Shown piece after piece: positions 6,447 to 9,587 of a DNA stretch of 9,587 nucleotides. Below the pieces are notes generated by a model. The model worked only from the letters and a program-made list of their open reading frames with translations. It made no database searches and was not told where the DNA came from. The translations under genes and the position numbers were made by a program. Each line of letters starts with the position of its first letter. Within the stretch, counting starts at the first letter, position 1. Origin of the DNA: JBKBRC01 sp046292345 (GTDB lineage Bacteria > Bacteroidota > Rhodothermia > Rhodothermales > Rubricoccaceae); assembly GCA_046292345.1 (NCBI GenBank), contig JBKBRC010000069.1, positions 1-9,587 on the forward strand. The letters run 5' to 3'.

Positions 6447-7883
6447 ATGCCCGACTCCCCGCCCTCCTCCGCCTTCTCTTCGGCCCCGAAGCTCGCCGCC
6501 TCATGGGCACGCGCCTCGCTCGGACTCAAGATTGCCGCGATCGGCGTCGTGATCCTGATCCTGCTCGTGCCGCTGGCGATGCTGGGCGGACTCATCCGCG
6601 AGCGCGAGCGGCTACGCGACGCGGCGCGCGTAGAGGTCGGGGCGCAGTGGGGGCAGCCACAGACGCTCGGCGGGCCGGTGCTCTCGATCCCCTATACGGC
6701 GCGCACGACCGGGCCCGACGGCTCGGCCCGCGCGGAGACGCGCTACGTGCATCTCTTCCCGGATACGCTCGACGTGCGCGGCACGCTCGCGCCTGAGGTC
6801 CGCACGCGCGGCATCTTCCGCGTCGTGCTCTACAGCGCCGACCTCGTCGCCTCGGGCCGCTTCCCGGCGCTGAGCACGCTCGGCGACGTCGTCGGCGGCG
6901 TGCCGCGCGCGGCGCTGCGCACCGACGAGGCTTTCGTGCAGGTGGGCCTGACGGACCTCGTGGGGGTCCGCGACGCGCTGCGCCTGACGTGGGGCGGCCA
7001 GGAGCTCGAGTTGGACCCTGGCCTGCGCACGACCGACGTGTTCGCCTCGGGCGTGAGCGCCCCCGTGCCGCTCGGCGAGGGGCCGGCCACGTTTCGCCTG
7101 CCGGTCGCGCTCAACGGATCGGGCCACTTGGCCGTCCTGCCTGTGGGGCGCGAGACGCGCCTGGCGCTCACCTCGTCGTGGGCCACACCCCGCTTCGCCG
7201 GCGCGTTCCTGCCCGCGCAGCGGAGCACCGGCGCCGACGGCTTCGAGGCGTCGTGGCGCGTGCTGCACCTGAACCGCAACTTTCCGCAGGCCTTCGAAGG
7301 CGCGTTCGGCCAACCGACCGAGCTAGCCCCCCGCGCGCGCTACGACACGCTGCCGCTCCAGCAGAGCCCGTCCGCCGCTTTCGGCGTCGAGCTCCTCGTC
7401 CCAGTGGACTCCTACCAGAAAGCGTCGCGTGCGGCCAAGTACGGTGCGCTGTTCGTCTTCCTGACCTTCCTGACGTTCTTCTTCGTGGAAGTGCTTGCCG
7501 GACGGCGGTTCCACCCGGTGCAGTACCTCCTGGTCGGCTTCGCCGTCGCCATCTTCTACCTGCTCCTGCTCGCTTTTGCCGAGCACGTGCCCTTTGGCGG
7601 CGCGTACGCGTTCGCGGGGGTGCTCAGCATCGGGCTCGTGACGCTCTACGCCCGCGCCGTTTTCCGGACGTGGCGCCTTGCCGCGCTTGTAGGTGGGCTA
7701 ATGACCTTGTTCACGGGGTACTTCTACGTGCTGCTCCAGATGGAGTCCTACGCGCTGCTCGTGGGCAGCCTCGGGCTGTTCGTCACGCTGGCCGTCACGA
7801 TGTACCTCTCCCGACGCGTGAACTGGTACCGCGCAGACGTCGCGGGCACTCCGGACGCGCCCGCCCTGGGGCATGCCTCCTGA
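6447..7883 (+). CDS. creD: Inner-membrane protein CreD family
   Basis: CreD is an inner-membrane protein named from the E. coli creABCD cluster, where it is induced by the CreBC two-component system; it affects envelope stress and colicin E2 tolerance, and its biochemical role is unknown. The 478-residue product has the family layout: a cytoplasmic N-terminus, one helix (about 27-49), a large beta-rich periplasmic part (about 50-328), then five helices (about 332-351, 358-378, 384-406, 410-431 and 435-454). Family-like stretches are QPQTLGGPVLSIPY (70-83), the FGVELLVPVDSYQKASRAAKYG region (312-333), and QMESYALLVGSLGLF (431-445) before the last helix. The ATG giving MPDSPPSSAF is the only sensible start; no Shine-Dalgarno is visible. 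No creA, creB or creC lies nearby, so regulation cannot be inferred. It may be read from dnaK if the preceding hairpin leaks. Confidence 0.93.
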   Translation: MPDSPPSSAFSSAPKLAASWARASLGLKIAAIGVVILILLVPLAMLGGLIRERERLRDAARVEVGAQWGQPQTLGGPVLSIPYTARTTGPDGSARAETRYVHLFPDTLDVRGTLAPEVRTRGIFRVVLYSADLVASGRFPALSTLGDVVGGVPRAALRTDEAFVQVGLTDLVGVRDALRLTWGGQELELDPGLRTTDVFASGVSAPVPLGEGPATFRLPVALNGSGHLAVLPVGRETRLALTSSWATPRFAGAFLPAQRSTGADGFEASWRVLHLNRNFPQAFEGAFGQPTELAPRARYDTLPLQQSPSAAFGVELLVPVDSYQKASRAAKYGALFVFLTFLTFFFVEVLAGRRFHPVQYLLVGFAVAIFYLLLLAFAEHVPFGGAYAFAGVLSIGLVTLYARAVFRTWRLAALVGGLMTLFTGYFYVLLQMESYALLVGSLGLFVTLAVTMYLSRRVNWYRADVAGTPDAPALGHAS

Positions 7884-7900
7884 TACGCTGGTGCCGCGCA

Positions 7901-7932
7901 CCGGACAGGCCCGCAGCCGGACAGGCCCGCAG
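7901..7932. repeat. Perfect 16-bp tandem duplication between convergent genes
   Basis: CCGGACAGGCCCGCAG occurs twice, head to tail (7901-7916 and 7917-7932), in the 92-base gap between the stop codons of creD and the AI-2E-family gene. It is followed by weak GC-rich inverted repeats (for example CGGGC-TGT-GCCCG) that might act as a bidirectional terminator, without T-tracts. Confidence 0.9.
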
Positions 7933-7975
7933 GCAGAACGGCTCCGGGCTGTGCCCGAAGCCGGGCTCCGGACGC

Positions 7976-9229
7976 TCAGACGTCCCGCACGGGCGGCCCG
8001 TCGCGCGGCGCGCGCGCCTCGGCCGGCGTCGCGCGAGCAGGCCTGTCTCCCCCTTGCTCGTCGGCGACGATGCGCACCGGTGCAGCGGCCTCCTCAGGGT
8101 CGGGCAGCGCCTCGACCGGCGGAGCGCCGCCCTCCACCCCCGGCGTCTCGGCCGCCTCGATCACCTCCTCGGCGTGCTCCGGACTGTCCCGTCCGTACTC
8201 CTCGGTGAACATCTGCCACACGGTGACGAAGAGCCCCGCGATCACCGGGCCGATCACGATGCCCGAGACCCCGAGCACCGCAATCCCGCCGAGCGTCGAA
8301 AGCAGGATCATGTAATCGGCCATCTGTACGTCGCGCCCGACGAGAATCGGCCGGAGGATGTTGTCAATCGTTCCGATGACGAGCGTGCCGAAGCCGACGA
8401 GGGCCAGCGCGGGCCAGAAGCTCCCGATGGAGAACAGGTAGATCGCCGCGGGCACCCACACGAGCGTCGGTCCCACAGCCGGCAGCAGCGAGAGTACGCC
8501 CATCACGACGCCCCACAGCACAGGCGCGCCGATCCCCAGGACCGAGAACGCGAGCCCCCCGAGCCCGCCCTGCACGGCCGCGATCACGAACGTGCCTTTG
8601 ATGGTCGCGCGCGTGATGGCCGCGAAGCGGGAGAACATGCGCCGCTCGCGCACGTCGCCAAGCGGCACCGCCCGCACGACGTTCGAGACGATGCGCTCGC
8701 CGTCGCGCAGGAAGAAGAACAGCACGTAGAGCGCGACGACGAGCAGAAGCAGGAAGCGCAGCACCTGCTGCCCGGCGTTCAAGACGAGGGTCGCCGTCGT
8801 TTGCGCGGCGGTGAGCGCGAACTCCTCGATGCTCTGCTGCACACGCGCCAGATCGATGCCGTACTCGTCGGCGCGCTGCGTCATCTCTGGCATTCGCGAC
8901 TCGATGGCCCGGATGGGCGCGGCGAGGTCCACCTGCCCGCTCTGCACGGCGGCGTAGAGCCCGAGCGCCTCGCGTGTGACCGCCGCCCCGATCGCCAGCA
9001 GCGGCACGATCACGACGACCAGCACCAGCAGCAGCGTCAGCACCGCTGCCAGCGAGTCCGGCATCACGAGCCGGAGGCGACGCTGCACGGGCCGGAACAG
9101 CACGGCCAGCACGACGGCCCAGAATACCGGCATCAGAAAGCTCCCGATCACCCATAGAAACGCCACGGTCACCAGGACCAGCAGCAGCATGAAGGTGCGC
9201 GTTTCGATCAGGCGCAAGGCAGCGGACAT
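7976..9229 (-). CDS. AI-2E / PerM family membrane transporter
   Basis: The 417-residue product belongs to the AI-2E transporter (PerM/UPF0118, PF01594) family. Members include E. coli TqsA, which exports the signal autoinducer-2, and others reported as cation/proton antiporters, so the substrate cannot be named. Hydrophobic helices lie near 12-30, 33-47, 60-85, 155-175, 212-235, 238-262, 264-290 and 305-340, with a soluble loop (about 86-150) after the third. The family core is clear: GTFVIAAVQGGLGGLAF (212-228), GVLSLLPAVGP (244-254), and the DNILRPILVGR region (289-299) before the last helices. The last 70 or so residues form a Glu/Pro/Ala-rich, probably disordered tail. The ATG giving MSAALRLIETRTF was chosen because it begins just before the first helix; in-frame ATGs at 9292 and 9364 would add arginine-rich sequence unlike the family. 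It converges on creD. Confidence 0.9.
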   Translation of the reverse strand: MSAALRLIETRTFMLLLVLVTVAFLWVIGSFLMPVFWAVVLAVLFRPVQRRLRLVMPDSLAAVLTLLLVLVVVIVPLLAIGAAVTREALGLYAAVQSGQVDLAAPIRAIESRMPEMTQRADEYGIDLARVQQSIEEFALTAAQTTATLVLNAGQQVLRFLLLLVVALYVLFFFLRDGERIVSNVVRAVPLGDVRERRMFSRFAAITRATIKGTFVIAAVQGGLGGLAFSVLGIGAPVLWGVVMGVLSLLPAVGPTLVWVPAAIYLFSIGSFWPALALVGFGTLVIGTIDNILRPILVGRDVQMADYMILLSTLGGIAVLGVSGIVIGPVIAGLFVTVWQMFTEEYGRDSPEHAEEVIEAAETPGVEGGAPPVEALPDPEEAAAPVRIVADEQGGDRPARATPAEARAPRDGPPVRDV

Positions 9230-9351
9230 GTGGCGATCGGCGGCGATGAGGCAGGGGCGATGGGACGGGGGCAGGGCGCGCTTACGATTCATCCAACCGG
9301 GAGGTTCGTAGCGGCGGCGCGTCGCGAGGCGAACAAATGCTTCACACCTTC

Positions 9352-9380
9352 TTGACTTTGCCATCTCTGTACTCTATCGT
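9352..9380 (+). promoter_or_regulatory. Candidate sigma70-like promoter, plus strand
   Basis: TTGACT (9352-9357, five of six matches to TTGACA) is followed after exactly 17 bases by TATCGT (9375-9380, four of six matches to TATAAT). This is the best -35/-10 pair seen in the window. Transcription would start near 9387. It lies upstream of, and points away from, the AI-2E-family gene. Many Bacteroidota use a different consensus, which lowers confidence. Confidence 0.45.
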
Positions 9381-9386
9381 GCCGAG

Positions 9387-9492
9387 GCCTCGACCGGCGC
9401 CGCACGCCGCGGAGTCCGGGGGGACGACAACCCGCGCGCGGCTTGCCGGCCTGAGCGGCCCCGACAGAGTCCTGTCGGGGCCGCCTGCTTTT
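9387..9492 (+). ncRNA. Candidate small RNA or attenuated leader
   Basis: This interval runs from the predicted start of the promoter at 9352-9380 to the T run after the hairpin at 9455-9484. A transcript of about 100 bases would result, GC-rich and ending in an intrinsic terminator. It has no similarity that I recognise to tRNA, SRP RNA, tmRNA or 6S RNA. A GTG-initiated frame from 9379 is open to the window edge but has no recognisable protein features. Either a free-standing small RNA or the leader of a plus-strand gene beyond the window is possible. Confidence 0.3.
9455..9492 (+). terminator. Intrinsic terminator hairpin
   Basis: GCGGCCCCGACAG (9455-9467) and its exact reverse complement (9472-9484) form a perfect 13-bp stem around the loop AGTC, followed by CTGC and TTTT (9489-9492). 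The T run gives it plus-strand polarity, yet the last plus-strand gene (creD) ended 1.6 kb earlier with a minus-strand gene in between. It could alternatively end a minus-strand gene entering from the right, though no T run follows on that side. Confidence 0.75.
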
Positions 9493-9587
9493 GAGGAGTC
9501 TCTTTTGAGGAGTCTCTTTCGAGGGATTTCCTTCGAGGGATTTCCTTCGAGGGATTTCCTTCGAGGGATTTCCTTCGAGGGATTTCC
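9488..9587. repeat. 14-bp tandem array running off the window edge
   Basis: Seven units of 14 bases follow one another from 9488, then two bases of an eighth before the window ends. The first two units are cttttgaggagtct, the third is ctttcgagggattt, and the next four are ccttcgagggattt. The period stays at 14 while the sequence changes from one unit type to the other, so the array has diverged from a common unit. The second unit type contains no stop codon in any of the six frames. There are no spacers, so it is not a CRISPR array. The first unit type carries GAGGAG, which resembles a Shine-Dalgarno core. The full length is unknown. Confidence 0.95.

Noticed and set aside
6989..9157. Plus-strand open frame of 722 codons across creD and the AI-2E-family gene
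   Set aside because: It spans two real convergent genes in other frames and is composed of Arg/Ala/Pro/Asp/His low-complexity sequence, typical of GC-driven open frames.
9230..9364. 45-residue N-terminal extension of the AI-2E-family protein
   Set aside because: It is arginine-rich without helix or signal character, and the start at 9229 already sits just before the first membrane segment; the extension also overlaps the plus-strand promoter candidate.
9488..9587. CRISPR array at the right edge
   Set aside because: The units are 14 bases and directly abutting, with no spacers and no cas genes.
68..9587. Shared GGATTTC core in the recA array and the right-edge array
   Set aside because: Only seven bases are shared and the unit lengths differ (16 and 14), so a common origin is not supported.

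Overview
The window is a compact stretch of chromosomal housekeeping genes with very high GC content (about 70% by eye). It holds seven confidently placed protein genes. All of them lack a convincing Shine-Dalgarno sequence, DnaK looks like the Bacteroidota type, and a CreD homologue is present. Together these suggest a GC-rich member of the Bacteroidota/Rhodothermota side of the tree (Rhodothermales-like). This is inference from sequence character, not from a database match.

Left half (about 118-4055, all on the minus strand, transcribed right to left): pgsA -> pyrE -> cinA -> recA. These encode a CDP-alcohol phosphatidyltransferase (phospholipid synthesis), orotate phosphoribosyltransferase (pyrimidine synthesis), the two-domain CinA protein (NMN amidase / pyridine nucleotide salvage) and the RecA recombinase. 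The first three are separated by only 36 and 43 bases and are probably co-transcribed. recA follows after a 190-base gap that starts with a GC-rich palindrome, so it may have its own promoter. The order is the pgsA-cinA-recA cluster known from Firmicutes, with pyrE inserted. Directly after the recA stop codon, the last bases of the gene are repeated in a 16-bp tandem array.

Centre (4056-7883, plus strand): a 278-base divergent intergenic region precedes dnaK (full-length Hsp70 chaperone). Three successive hairpins follow it, the last a perfect 15-bp stem. Then comes creD, a six-helix inner-membrane protein with a large periplasmic domain. No creA, creB or creC and no dnaJ or grpE lie in the window.

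Right part (7976-9587): a minus-strand AI-2E/PerM-family membrane protein converges on creD. Upstream of it, on the plus strand, a sigma70-like promoter candidate lies about 70-80 bases before a perfect 13-bp terminator hairpin, with no recognisable gene between. This could be a small RNA or the leader of a gene beyond the window. The window ends inside a 14-bp tandem repeat array that runs off the edge.

No mobile element, CRISPR array, tRNA, rRNA or defence cassette was found. The most unusual things are non-coding: the orphan promoter-terminator pair and several short tandem duplications confined to gene ends and intergenic DNA.
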